From Zarea fungicola (lineage: Eukaryota > Ascomycota > Sordariomycetes > Hypocreales > Cordycipitaceae), in assembly GCA_900169235.1 (NCBI GenBank), contig FWCC01000142.1:40670-104669 (forward strand): a stretch of DNA of 64,000 nucleotides, in the 5' to 3' direction. The notes beneath the pieces are model-generated. The model was not told where the DNA came from. It ran no database searches and worked only from the letters and a program-made list of their open reading frames with translations. Shown here piece after piece: positions 33,726 through 45,146 of the stretch. Within the stretch, counting starts at the first letter, position 1; every line of letters begins with the position of its first letter. A program made the position numbers and the translations under genes.

Positions 33726-34630
33726 AATAGCTAGTATCTGTGTTCGCTGTGGCGAGGAGAGGCTGGCGGTGGGTCTCGCCAACTAAAAGAGCTCAGCTGG
33801 AACGCATAGGAGCAGCTCAAGCTGTCGATGCCAGCATACTGGTTATGGCAGGTCAGAGTCGCGCTCTTAAGATTGGATAATACTAATTTGCAGTGCGTTA
33901 GGTCCAGAACCGCGATCCGGAGTTGAGAGACATGGCCACTGCTCCTATGCCCAGTGCGCTTGTCGGTTCGAAAAGAACGAGACTGGCCAATCCCCAGAAT
34001 GATACTTTGGGAACTCCTCATACAGTGCCAGACTGCAGGAATCAACCATAACCAGGAGCCTTCTTTTGATACAACAGTATCCTTGCTCACATTTTGTTGC
34101 GGGCACCACTTGTGGCAGCACAGGAAAACACATGCCCATGCTACAGAATGAATCCTTCCCCGCCCGTTAAACATCTAACCACCCGTCCAGGCAATATTGG
34201 ACATCTGGCGAATTGGAATCGAATCGGTAAATTCGCTTGAGATAAATTCTTACGAATGCCAAATAAGTGTCAGGCTTCCCCAGCCCTCCAATTTGTACCT
34301 GCTAGAGGTTAGGCCGAACTAAATGGTCCCCTGAGATGGTGAGCATCAGCTTTAAACTGAGTTAACAGTTGGTAGGTTAGTTACATAGACTAACCATCTT
34401 TGCCTTTTCGTTTATACGCAGTGATAAGTGTAAGTTGAAATTCTTGATGTGTGTCAACTATTTTTCTGCCTGCCTATTTATGGGTCGCGGCGGTTGTTTG
34501 ACAGTACCTTGCACTACTGAAAAGGCTTCAAAGCTCTTATTTAGTATATCATAATGGTTTTAATATGAAAGCTGCTCTATTGAGCAATAATTGGTATTGT
34601 ACATGAAAATGTAGATTTGTAATCACGGTT
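33726..34630. other. Gene-poor stretch
   Basis: About 900 bp with no recognised coding sequence; overlapping open frames on both strands at 33731-34174 lack motifs. It may hold further, unrecognisable parts of the regulator relic. Confidence 0.4.
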
Positions 34631-34699
34631 CGGTTGTTGCAACTACTTCGGGCCGGTTGTTGCAACTACTTCGGGCCGGTTGTTGCAACTACTTCGGGC
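34631..34699. repeat. Three exact 23-bp tandem repeats with palindromic core
   Basis: Three head-to-tail copies of CGGTTGTTGCAACTACTTCG plus GGC. Each contains the 8-bp palindrome GTTGCAAC. Identity of the copies suggests recent expansion. Whether it binds a protein cannot be told from sequence. Confidence 0.9.
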
Positions 34700-35310
34700 C
34701 GAAAAGAGGGTCGCTGTCAGTGACACTGAGTCGCTGAGAGGGCCGTTTTCCTGTTGGTTCAACATGGTGAGAAATTAGCTTGCAGGAACTAACTCCTCTT
34801 TAGTTAGATTGCCGAGTAAATGGCACTGGTGCGTATTTTTGACCGTTAACAGCCACTAATTTCGATTTGTTTACCTCGAGGAAAGATTTACTACACGTGG
34901 ACTCAGCTATTGGTAAGCGTTTCACAGAGGCACGCAACAAGCAAGAGAGCGCACCAGCATCTCGAAAAGTGCTATTCTCCGGCCGGATGGGCGCTTAGAA
35001 TATTCGCTAAATGTAAAGCAAAACGTTTTTGATATGAATATGAGGCAACTGTTCACTCTTGCATATGGTTTCAAAGCGAATGAATTACCCTCAATACTGT
35101 AAAAAGATGGCCATATGGTGTGCTCACAGCATGAACGCACATGTCAGCATCAAGTGCCGTAAAACCGAAAAGACTGCTGCGAGTCAGTGCTTCGCTGATC
35201 ATATCTCTCTGTCGATATAAATATAGGATTTGGGTCTGCGGAGGGCCGTATCAGTATCAGCTTTTCCACTATTTTAATTGAAGCACAAGATCAAGTTTAC
35301 GGCCTTGAGA
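34700..35310. promoter_or_regulatory. Upstream region of the hot-dog thioesterase-like gene, with TATA box
   Basis: TATAAATATA lies at 35216-35225, 86 bp before the ATG at 35311, in the right place for a core promoter. No gene was seen in the rest of this 600-bp interval. Confidence 0.5.
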
Positions 35311-35952
35311 ATGGTTTTTCTTGCAAACCCAACCGTTTCTAAGGCGCCCATATCGGACAAGTCTAGAGCGTCCTTTGGCGCCCGGTCCTCTCCGCTATGG
35401 TGCCGACAGCTCATGGTTGACTCTACTCTCACGCCAATCGATCCAAATTGGCCGCTCCAGCATGATGGTAGAGAAAATACTCCGACGCATTCGCTTCTGT
35501 CCAGTACATTGCAAGCATCCAACATGATACAGGCATGGCAAGCGTTGTATCGGCCTCGATCATCTTCCACCTCCTCAGTTATGCAACCACTCGTGGACGA
35601 CAATAGTTCCTTTGCAGGGGAGTTGTTGTGCCTCTTCGATCTTGGCAATAGTGTTGCCCGTCGAGAGAATGTAGCAGATGCAGATCTTACGGCCAACGTG
35701 ATACATGCTTCGATGAGAACGGCGACTCGCTTGTTTAACAGTGAGGGCGACAGCGCTTGTGTGCTTGAATTTAGCATCAAATACAAGAAGCCGATGGTGA
35801 TGCCAGGTACACACATGGTACGTACCTGGCTGCAACGGAAAGCGAAGAACGACGAAGCCTGGATACAGTCTGAGATACTGGACGGCAATAACACCACTTT
35901 TGCAGAGGCAGAGGCGGTTTTTGTGGATGGAACGGCGACATCCAGGTTATAA
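35311..35952 (+). CDS. Hot-dog fold thioesterase-like (4HBT superfamily) protein
   Basis: An intronless frame of 213 aa from the first in-frame ATG. The C-terminal 115 residues fit a hot-dog domain: FAGELLCLFDLGNSVARREN at 101-120 for the central helix, VLEFSIKYKKPMVMPGTHMV at 151-170 for the following strands, and GNNTTFAEAEAVFV near the end, the usual last strand. The first 95 residues contain NPTVSKAPISDKSRASFGAR and a WCRQLMV strand, as in fungal metabolite-pathway thioesterase-like proteins. Such proteins hydrolyse acyl-CoA or acyl-carrier thioesters. It is convergent with the flavin monooxygenase gene. A minus-strand open frame fully overlaps it but lacks motifs. The family call is moderate. 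Confidence 0.65.
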   Translation: MVFLANPTVSKAPISDKSRASFGARSSPLWCRQLMVDSTLTPIDPNWPLQHDGRENTPTHSLLSSTLQASNMIQAWQALYRPRSSSTSSVMQPLVDDNSSFAGELLCLFDLGNSVARRENVADADLTANVIHASMRTATRLFNSEGDSACVLEFSIKYKKPMVMPGTHMVRTWLQRKAKNDEAWIQSEILDGNNTTFAEAEAVFVDGTATSRL

Positions 35953-36090
35953 TAGATCAGAATTTGAATAAAGATGGCTGAGTCTGCCGTCAAGTTGATA
36001 CATTACTTGCTAGCCTCACAGCTGGTGTGGTCAAGGTATAATTTTGCGGCAATATAGTTGGCCAAGCAAACGTCGTGTATTCCAATCATG

Positions 36091-38146
36091 TTAGATCTGG
36101 GATTTAATCTCCAGTTTATAGTACTGGTCGTTATAGCCCCTCTCAACGGCGTCAATTTGGAGTGCAAGCACCCTCGAATACTGTCTCGCCCAACTGATGG
36201 CGCCCGACATACACCACACGCCTGGAACGCCGGTTGGTCGCCACCACTAAACACAGCAACATGTTAGCGGAAGATGACTTTGCATAGCCTGGTTCCCCCC
36301 AGGAAAAGTAAATCTGGCAAGCAATACAGATTACAAGACAAGAGTTGAAGCAGTGATGATGCACTTACCCCTTTACGCTCAGACTCGTCGTCCAAATTTC
36401 CCCATTCTTGGGCATTCACGGTGTCAGCAATGGTTTTGCCCAGAAGCTGCTCGACAACAGTGCCTGTTCGTTTCCAGCCAGTGGCCAGGACAATCACGTC
36501 CGACTCTAGCCTAGTTCCATCCGCCAGCTCGAGGCCGCGGTCGTAGAATGCACCGATTCCCTCCTTTGACCTGCGGATTTTGATCCTGCCGTCTCCAATC
36601 ATCTGGGCTGCGCCTTGATCAACATAGAGATGGCCAGACTTTAGGATCAGGTGGTCCAGCAATCCTATCCCGTCCTCCCCCTTTCTAATGGCCATACCAG
36701 CCTTCTCCATGCCCTGAATGAGCTCTTTATCAAACTCTGCGCAGGCGGGCGTTGTGCCAGACGCGAGGGTGAGTGCCAGAGCGTTGGGAAAAGATGTTTC
36801 GATGAGATCTGCGTCCTCAGTGGTCAGGTGCGGGGTCATCCAGAGGCCAAGTATAATATTGTCAAGCGACTCCATGGAGACAAAGATGCTGGGACTGCGC
36901 TGTATCATAGTTACACTCTTGGCACCGTGGTCGGCAAAGTCTTTGGCAACGTCATGTCCGCTGGTTCCGGCTCCGACTATGATAATGCTCTTGTTAGCCA
37001 GGTTGTAGACATTGGACGCCGACTTGTGCCGGGATGAGTGGTAGAGTTCGCCTCGGAAGGTGTCCTGTCCAGGCACGTTTAGCTGTGCAGTCTGGCCGCC
37101 GTGCAGACCTGTCGAGAGAACAATATGCCTAGCTGTCACGGTAAATGGGGTTCCGTTCGTTTCCATTTCAACGGTAAAGATGTGATTCACTTCATCCCGC
37201 ACAATTCTCCTGATTAATGTACTCGTACGGATCTTGAGCTGCATTATTTTGCTGTAGCACTCCAGCCAATCACCATACTGATCCTTGGTCCTGTTTCTGT
37301 GCCAGTTGGTTGGGTAGCTCATGAACGGGAGACTATCCATCACCATGGGCGTATGCGTCTTCAGAGAGCTGTATCGGTTGCGCCAGGAGTCACCAATTCT
37401 GTCTGTCTTTTCGATCAGCAAGTATCGAAGACCCATGTGCTCAAGTTGAGCGGCAAAGCTCAAACCACACTGGCCTGCAAGAGTCATTCCAATGTCATTA
37501 GCATCAGTGACAAATAGAATAGGAGAGTAATGATGAGCAGCGGGTACAGCTTACCACCACCAATGACCAGAACTTGCAGCTCGTCTGTCTTTTTCTCTGC
37601 TTTCCCAGTTTCATGTCCATTCGCTCGTCCATTTTCTTGCCGTGGCTGCGAGAGTTGATCCAGCTCTGTCGAGACAGTCCATGCCTTCCACTCGCCAGGT
37701 CCGCAGTTTGTCAATCGGATCATACCACGCCCGCTGCCGAACTTGTTAGTGAAGGTGAACCCGGCCTGGATAAAAGTCGCCGGTCCCAATATCTCCAGTC
37801 GCGGTTTCAGTGATGGATTTCGGATCACGTTGATCTGTCCCAGCCCATGGGTTGATTCGAGCACATGAGGGCTGATGGCCTTGGGTCCGTACTTCGATGA
37901 CACATCCCAATTCAGCGCCACCAGGTCCCGCCACCACGATTCCTGCACAAAGAGGCTTTCAAACAATATGGCATTCTTCCCTTCAATGGCGTTGCCGAGA
38001 TTTAGAACCCAGTCGTCCACTATTTGACTAGCATTGACGTTTTCAAGGATCGTGGATTCATGAAGGGCAAGGCGTGGGATCGGACTGCGGGGCGGATATT
38101 CGGACCATCCTTCGGGGACTAAAGGGGGTAGGGGAGCCGCAGCCAT
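36091..38146 (-). CDS. Flavin-dependent monooxygenase with N-terminal NTF2-like domain
   Basis: Three exons (38146-37555, 37474-36369, 36246-36091) join to 617 aa. Residues 1-165 form a SnoaL/NTF2-like domain (WVLNLGNAIEGKNAILFESL; ESWWRDLVALNWD). The FAD motif Gly196-x-Gly198-x-x-Gly201 spans the first intron, followed by IEKTDRIGDSWRNRYSSLKT. The FMO-type signature FRGELYHSSRH is at 337-347 and the NADPH motif Gly365-x-Gly367-x-x-Gly370 in IIIVGAGTSG. The last exon reads RPTGVPGVWCMSGAISWARQ, then YSRVLALQIDAVERG, the conserved family end. The 122-bp last intron was chosen because it restores that end. This two-domain form is typical of fungal putative FMOs; substrate unknown. It may work with the nearby thioesterase-like or hydrolase genes. 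Confidence 0.9.
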
Positions 38147-39933
38147 TGATGGCAAATATAAGAGTATCCAGAAGGAAATATAAAGGTACAATGTGTTGAA
38201 TCTTTTGGCGTATATTCAGTGTTTAATAAGTATAGAACATGCACGTTGAGGATAGCTTTACGGAGTCTTGTGAGAACGTCACGCATGTACGCACCAAGTG
38301 CGAGGAGACGTGTCTTTATATGTACGTGTGATATTATCATCGACGCTGATCGTTTTAGCGCACACCATGCCGAAACTTTTACGAAGTAAACGAGTTAGTT
38401 TCTTGCAAGTCAGCCGCTTTTACAGCATGTCTTTACAGCTGAAGAGGGGAAAATGGCACCCAACAAGTTTGTGAAGCTGGCCTGATTTTTAGTGAAGCTG
38501 GCCTTGTTTTTAGCGCGAATGGTACGGTGACACGTCAGTGCCAAATTCATTTCGGTAGTTCTTGGTCCTTATATTTCTAAATGTTCTTCGTCCCTATATT
38601 TCTAAATGCAGGTAGAGAACAAATAATTCTGAACCAGGGAATAAAACTGCACAATATGAGAGCAAAGATGGAAAAGTGGACACTCGTACAATGCAGAGTT
38701 CTGAAAGTTTGTGGCGACTGAGATTGGATAGTGTGACAATCTAGATCATCCAGCCAAGTTTGGTCACCTACATAGATAAATGCCCTTTTTTGCAATGTAG
38801 TTATATCATGTAATGAAATTCTTTAACATAGACTTGCTGCTTGAACACTCTAATTATTCTTTTCTTTTTTTCTCTCTCTTTTTTTTAAAGAAAATCCCCA
38901 AGTTTAGCGCTCAAGTTATTGCATTTGTGCCCAACGCGGGGTTTACTTTGGAATGGTGTGCTTTGTTGGGCTCTCACATGCCGGGCGACCTTTCTATGAC
39001 TTGAGAATAACTTCAACACATGGTAACCTAGCAAGGTCCATCTAAGCAACAATTGAGCAGCCAGGCGGCATGCTTGTACATAGGCAAGCACAATATGACG
39101 CAAGTGTACGAAGTGGTCATTGCATCATTTGTGCGCTGTGGGCTTTTTAGCGTCGTCTTGGGATTTAAGAAGGCTCATCCTGCCGTTGACTCCCATCTCC
39201 GGCTCGGGCCGGGTTATAGCATCGGCAGTGGTCCTAGAATACAGTATCGTGCTACTCGCTATTTCATTCCATGCTCACCTTCTGACAAAAAATGGACGTT
39301 AAACGGGTCAAGGGCGATGGAGTGTTGTGAGATGGCTTAGAATTGGGCTGCCCACTGTAAAAGGCAATTTGTCAACCAAAACACCCTTTAGCTAGCCTGG
39401 ATGTCGCCAAGTTCGCGCCGGCAGTCGCGAGTGTGTTCCACGATGATGACTCTGGTCATCGGGCGATTCAAGCCGGAGATGGGAATCTTAATACTGGTCA
39501 AAAGTCAAAATTGCCATTGGCTACACTACATTGTTGGGAGGATTAGACAACAACCCCGCCGCAGATGAACAGCTTCGGGGCGGGGGCTTACTTGTCCGCA
39601 CTGCGTTGGCATGGACACCGAAATATAGCGCCTCATCGGACAAGGCCGCAAGCTCGGTACTTGGTGGGAGTGAGGACCACAACAGTTTGAGAAATGCATG
39701 TATTCTCGTCCCTCAACACAGCACAAGTGGCAGAAGGCAGATCCGGCGATCCGAAGCTTACTTCAAAGCCATGGGCTTAATAATTCTGTTTCCTTCACAG
39801 AGGATGTCATTCAACAAATGCACTGACTGATGGTTTGCTATTTAATGTAGCAGATTCCGACGCTCTTTCAAGTTTGCCTGTGATGGCTTGTTGATTCTCG
39901 CAAAATTCATTTTTAACCAAGACACTTTCAACC
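38147..39933. other. Intergenic region between divergent FMO and MBL genes
   Basis: About 1.8 kb separating two genes read outward. No coding region recognised. It should contain both promoters. The TTTTCTTTTTTTCTCTCTCT pyrimidine tract at about 38863-38886 is a simple-sequence feature. Confidence 0.45.
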
Positions 39934-40815
39934 ATGGCGGAACTACGTTCAGCAGTCTACACTGCGTCTCCCGCTCTAGCTACGCGGTCGCCATCTTTTT
40001 TTGCCGAGCCAAGCTGGTCCCCGATATCCTGCACTCTCGTCTATTCCTCCAAGGAAGCAGTTCTCGTCGACACTCCACTCACGATCAAGCAGACTGAAGA
40101 CATGATCGAATGGATCAAGAAAGTAGCTCCGCATCAAAAGCTATCATACATATACATAACGCACGGCCATGGTGACCATTTCTTCGGTCTGCCGCTTCTT
40201 TTGAAGAGCTTTCCAGAAGCAGTACCAATCGCCACCAAAGGCACAGTGGCACACATGCAAGACTCCATTGCGGAACCACACTTCACCGAATTTTGGGGAA
40301 AACGTTTCCCAGACGGCCAAATTGCTCGCCCTTTCGTCTTGGCAAAGCCCCTTGAAGGTTTGGAGCCCACCTTCAAGCTCGAAGACCGATGGGAATTCCA
40401 GGTCGTTGACTGTGGTCATTCCGACACCTACTCCACCACTGCGCTCTGGGTGCCTGACCTTAAACTGGCAGTCTGTGGCGATGTTGTTTATGGGCAAGTA
40501 CACCAGATGCTGTTTTTCGCCAATACAAAGGCGAAACGCGACGAATGGATTCGCGCCATTGAAAAGATTGAAGCCCTCGGTCCACATTACGTTGTTCCGG
40601 GACACCGGCAGCCGGAGGAGATTGATGGAGCGTGGCATTTGGCGGCGACTCGAAAATACATTGAAGACTTTGGACGCGTACTGGAGGGCGATCCCAAGGA
40701 TGCTGATGAGCTGTTTGGCACAATGATGAGCCTGTATCCTGAGCGGTACAACCCTAATGCATTGAAGCAAAGTGCAATGGGTGCCTTTATGGTAGCAAGG
40801 GATGAGAGGATTTGA
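39934..40815 (+). CDS. Metallo-beta-lactamase-fold hydrolase
   Basis: An intronless frame of 293 aa. The binuclear metal site is complete: His77-x-His79-x-Asp81-His82 in THGHGDH, His162 in CGHSD, Asp183 in CGDVVYG and His224 in VPGHR. A hydrophobic strand LVYSSKEAVLVDTPLT precedes it, as is usual for the fold. There is no signal peptide, so it is likely cytosolic. The family includes lactonases, thioesterases and beta-lactamase-like enzymes, and relatives in fungi often lie in metabolite or detoxification clusters. It is divergent from the FMO gene. The substrate is not predictable; a thioesterase or lactonase is most likely. Confidence 0.92.
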   Translation: MAELRSAVYTASPALATRSPSFFAEPSWSPISCTLVYSSKEAVLVDTPLTIKQTEDMIEWIKKVAPHQKLSYIYITHGHGDHFFGLPLLLKSFPEAVPIATKGTVAHMQDSIAEPHFTEFWGKRFPDGQIARPFVLAKPLEGLEPTFKLEDRWEFQVVDCGHSDTYSTTALWVPDLKLAVCGDVVYGQVHQMLFFANTKAKRDEWIRAIEKIEALGPHYVVPGHRQPEEIDGAWHLAATRKYIEDFGRVLEGDPKDADELFGTMMSLYPERYNPNALKQSAMGAFMVARDERI

Positions 40816-41543
40816 GTTATAGCTTAATCAAAGCCTTGAGAGCCTCCCAAAGCACTTGGTTTTAATCAAATTAAGTATTGACTTTTAATCTCACAAAATA
40901 AACATCGCCAAAGCTTGGCTGTCTGCTACGCAGGCTTCAGCTGCAGCTCTTGAACACAATTACAATGAAGTAACGAGCTAGCTCAAGTTTCTTCACTTTT
41001 CTCATGAATTCCATAATAGCCATGATTTCCGCTTAATGAAATACATGTCTCGAAATTCACTTCTGGTCGGCAGAGGAAAGCCTGCCTGCCACCTTGGCCA
41101 CTGACCGTGGCACCGGCTTCCGACTGAGAACTACTGCGTTGCGAATTACTTCTAATATTCACAAAGCAACAGCGGTTGCTCCAAGTGAGAATACTAGAGT
41201 AGAATCTACATGGCTGATGTGGCTATAAATTAATTGCGCATGGTTCTAAAGTTGACCTACGCTGGCAGTGCAAGCATTGGAAGGTGAAGGAGGATAGTTT
41301 ATCGGGGCAGTAGGCTTATTAATTACAAAATATGTCAATATACACAGAAATTATGGATAAAGGAGATATATGGCCTTGATTCGGAGTTCCTTGGCAGAGC
41401 TTTTGCAGCGTGTTCCGTGGTCAAAGACTCGATAAGTAGTTGCAGGAATGCCAGTGCGACAGGCTCGCGGCCAGTTTACCAAACCAGGTATCCAGTAAAT
41501 CGCCATTAGCTGTACAGGCTTGGTTTATCGCAATACCACTGCC
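40816..41543. other. Intergenic region between convergent genes
   Basis: About 730 bp between the MBL hydrolase and the 3' end of the carbonic anhydrase. No coding region recognised. Confidence 0.45.
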
Positions 41544-42439
41544 CTAAACAACCTCCCGCAAGAGGCCTGTAGCTACATCATAGGCAAACCCAACTACGAG
41601 AAGGTCCTTGCGAAGGAACGGCGCGGCCTTTATTTCAGCACAGTCCTGTCGGATGCTCTCATCAAGCCCAATACTATATGCTTTCATTAGTCGCCAGCCC
41701 CTTGGAATACTTTTTAATGCACTTACTCTTTGTAGGTGCCAAACTTTTGTGTGAGAGGAACCTTTGCTGCCTCTTCAGCATTTCTCTCAACCATACGTCG
41801 ACGTACATCGTCGTCGGTGATGGTAAGACCACCACAATCTATCTCAAAAGGTTAGATTTATTTTGCCAGGTTGCAAGAAGCCATACTGAAAGGAAAGGAG
41901 CTGACCCACCTGTATGATGCACTACAATAACAGTTCCGACATTGCCTACAGTGTCAAGGATTTGGAGAGAGCGCATGCAATCCATGCTCCTGCCACCAGC
42001 AGTTCGAATGACAGCCGCCTCTGCTGATTGTTAGAATTGACAATACAGGGCACAGCATTTGACGATTTGAAGTTGACGCTCTCAACATCTCGACAATCAT
42101 GAAGCACTACTCACTGCATCGCCCAAAGTCGAAAAACTCCTCCGGTATAATGCGAGGGTCCGCACAAGTCACTGCCAAAATAAATTAATTCACTGCGCGC
42201 TTAATGAGTCAAGTTGAACAGTCAACTTACAGATTACGATATTGCCGATTGGATTGCCCCTCGCAATTTCCATCAACTTGGAAATGGGTGGTGTGGGAGT
42301 GAAATTTTCGGAATATTTGCTGTAATGTTGGCCATGTGCATCAGCATTGGTATATTCTTGTGGTATTATTACCGGAAACTTACACATTTCGAGCGACAAA
42401 TTCGTCAACTCGCTCGCGTGCCTTGGCTGTGAGATCCAT
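41544..42439 (-). CDS. Beta-class carbonic anhydrase
   Basis: Six small exons (42439-42384, 42319-42231, 42171-42115, 42020-41910, 41838-41727, 41673-41544), all with GT..AG introns and consistent phases, join to 184 aa. No single exon is long enough to show as an obvious gene. The zinc site is complete: Cys51, Asp53 and Arg55 in CADPR, and His103 and Cys106 in HHTDCG; RTAGGR at 73-78 is also diagnostic. The C terminus SIRQDCAEIKAAPFLRK, then LLVVGFAYDVATG, matches the family. The enzyme interconverts CO2 and bicarbonate, probably in the cytosol, since no targeting peptide is seen. Length fits the short fungal form. Confidence 0.9.
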
Positions 42440-45146
42440 GATGTTTAGCGTTTGTTTGGGCAGTAGAGGTCAGAGCCGTTGCACGTGGAAAGTAAAGAAT
42501 AAAAATTGAAAACTCTGAGATTTAGCTTTGCTGAGAAGTAAGTCGCCTCTCTTATTTAACTTTCCTGAGTTGAGAGTGGAACGCAGAGTTGCAGCAGCAA
42601 CATGTAATTGTTGAGAAATCACGAGAATTTTTAACGACTCGGTGTGCAGGATGGATGCAAACGTCACTCTGCTTCTACGTCAGCGCGGCCTACTTTTAGT
42701 TACCGAGCTAGTAACATCGGGGAGTATCAGTCAACAAAACAACACTCGTAAATGCGTAAAACAGGGGCACCTATGCGTCAAGCCGAGGCTCCATGTCACC
42801 TATTCTCTTAATAATGGTATTTACAGAGATGTCATGTAGACTGTGGTTTGTAGATCTCTTGGCTGGTGCGGAATTGCTTGGCAGATGGTGCTTGGCTCTT
42901 AGTTACAGCCCGCAATTGCTGCGGACATTTCGGACGCTAAGCGGACCTTTCCGAACAATGGCACTCACTTGCGGGAATGTGGGCTGGCTATGCTTCATTG
43001 CGGCAATAGTAGCGGCCGAAACTGTTGGGTCAGGAAACCAGGATCCCGTGCAGTTCGAGTTCCAGTTGCTGGTCTTCGCTTCCACGGGCTACTCAACTAA
43101 GAGGCCGTTGGGTGAACTTTACAGAAATTGTCCATGTAGCGTCGCGGCCTTGAAGCACTCTACATACCTACATGCGACTGCGTAAGCATATAAAGACAGT
43201 GTGCAGCCACTCCATGACTATGTCCTTCTTCCAAATTTCTCGGAAGGTTACAGCTGGGCTATTCCGGTCCACTTTGAAAATTCTGTAACTAAATTGCAGT
43301 TCCTATGCAACCTGTGGCAGCAATGCATCCAGAGAGCCATGTGTGTGGTCATCTACAGGGTAGCAAAAGCTCCCACCTGTTAACAAGAGGATGACTCTTA
43401 CTGGCGGAGGGCTCATATTTTGCAGCAAGACACAAGTAATTGTAATTAGCCCTGTGTCGGCCCAGTCTCTGCGATGCGACAGCCTTTACATCAACTTCAA
43501 ACATGCGATGGAGCTGTTGATACGTCTTTCACGGATAATCTTCAGTTGCTGTGCCGCAACGGAAAATGTCACAGTGCTGTCTGTGCATTGTTTTAAATGC
43601 TTCAACGTATGGGTGTACTAATATCGAGCCGTTAAAAAGAGTAACAAGTGGCATTGAATGGTTCCAAATGTCGATCGCAAAGGATCTCGTTCCAGCAGTA
43701 GTCTCGAGCACGGGCCTTTTCAATGCATATAGATTGTTGCGAATAAGAGTTCCAACCGTGACCTGGTGGCGGTCGGCAGTATGATTCTTCCCGTTAGAGA
43801 CCACGGCCGTCGTTCGTATACAACTCCGGGCTGGCGAAGAAAGAATCACAGACACTGCTGCCACCATATTTGCATGGTGGGAAAATCTTGACCACGATTT
43901 GCATGGGTCGCCCTTTATTAGGGGCTGTTCCAGACCAGACCGTTGTTTGAGCCACCGCCGATAGCGCCAAGCGTGGCATCTTGCGGCTGAGACGCCACTG
44001 AAGAACTGGGAAGTGGGAGGAGAATGCGCGGCGACCCCGGAGGGCGCCAGGTAAGCTGGCTGTCCTTGTCGGGCTTATGGCGCAGCGCATTGACACCATA
44101 ACCCTGGCCGAGTGTGAACTGGTTCCAGGACGGGTATGTGGCGGTGGCATAAAAGTCGAGGTATGAACTCAAGTCCGTACTCCGCACTCCATAATTGTCG
44201 TCAATTATGCGAAATTGCCAACAGCATGTTGGAACTGGAATTTTGTTCCGGAACCACGTGGCTTTTGTCTCTTGTGCATTTATTCATCTTGCGTACCTGG
44301 AGATCTAGTGCTTATTTTCAGTTATGGTTAATTGCTGCAGAGAGCTGACGACGAGTGCTGACCATGGGCCCTGAGGGATTTGACTCTGACATCCTGGCCA
44401 ACCACCTCAGGCTCGTGCCCCGTAAGGCCATACCAGGCTCTAGCACGAAAGATCGTCACCAGTATCTGGACGAAAGCTTGGTGCAGGCACTAGCAGCTGG
44501 TTAAAAGCACCTATCCAGAGGATTGCCACTAACTTGGTCGTTGCGGCTGCGCTCGGACGCTGTAACTTGGCAGTTGGGTAGTATTTCTCCGCGTTTCCCC
44601 AGAGAATAGCTCCCATTGTGGTAGTCTGTTCGCCCTGACCGGCAATACGCGGTCGAATATAGCCTTCTGCTGCAGTCAATTTTTAGGGACAATGTTGGTG
44701 GCGCGCTGCACACATGAAGATGGCTACCAAGTGGGGGACGGGATCGGACGAACAGGGCTTGGCTCAGCTTGGCGTTGCACAATTTGATAAAACTGTCCAC
44801 CTACTCTCTCGCCCCTGGCAATGGCTTGCAAGGTCTCTTTCAGTTTTGGCGTCAATGGCTCTCTTTTGGATGTTGGGAGGTCAGTGTGTCACCTGTTTCC
44901 TCACCTCCCTGCAAGACGATCAGCTGTATTGATGTTGCCGCCGATTTAGTGTAATAACTTAATATTCAAACCCCGCCTTCATAACCGTTCGATACCCCTT
45001 CAACTTCTTTTATTTCTTAGTTTCTTTTTGTTATCGATTACCAACGTCAATACTGATATTGGACCTGGATCTCTGTCCTGGGTCTTTGAACTCGTATACT
45101 ATCCAAGCACCAACGCCTAGTCCATTTGCTTCAGCTGGCACAAGCA
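42440..45146. other. Gene-poor stretch with one possible coding remnant
   Basis: About 2.7 kb with no intact gene. On the minus strand, 44230-43920 stays open and reads coding-like (FRIIDDNYGVRSTDLSSYLD, then FYATATYPSWNQFTLGQGYG) and ends in two successive stops. I do not recognise its family, and no ATG or splice partner was found. The last 150 bp before 45147 are pyrimidine-rich, typical of a fungal promoter. Confidence 0.4.

Noticed and set aside
35274..35993. 239-codon minus-strand frame
   Set aside because: It mirrors the hot-dog gene on the plus strand, which has domain motifs, a TATA box and a better start. The minus-strand translation shows no family motif.
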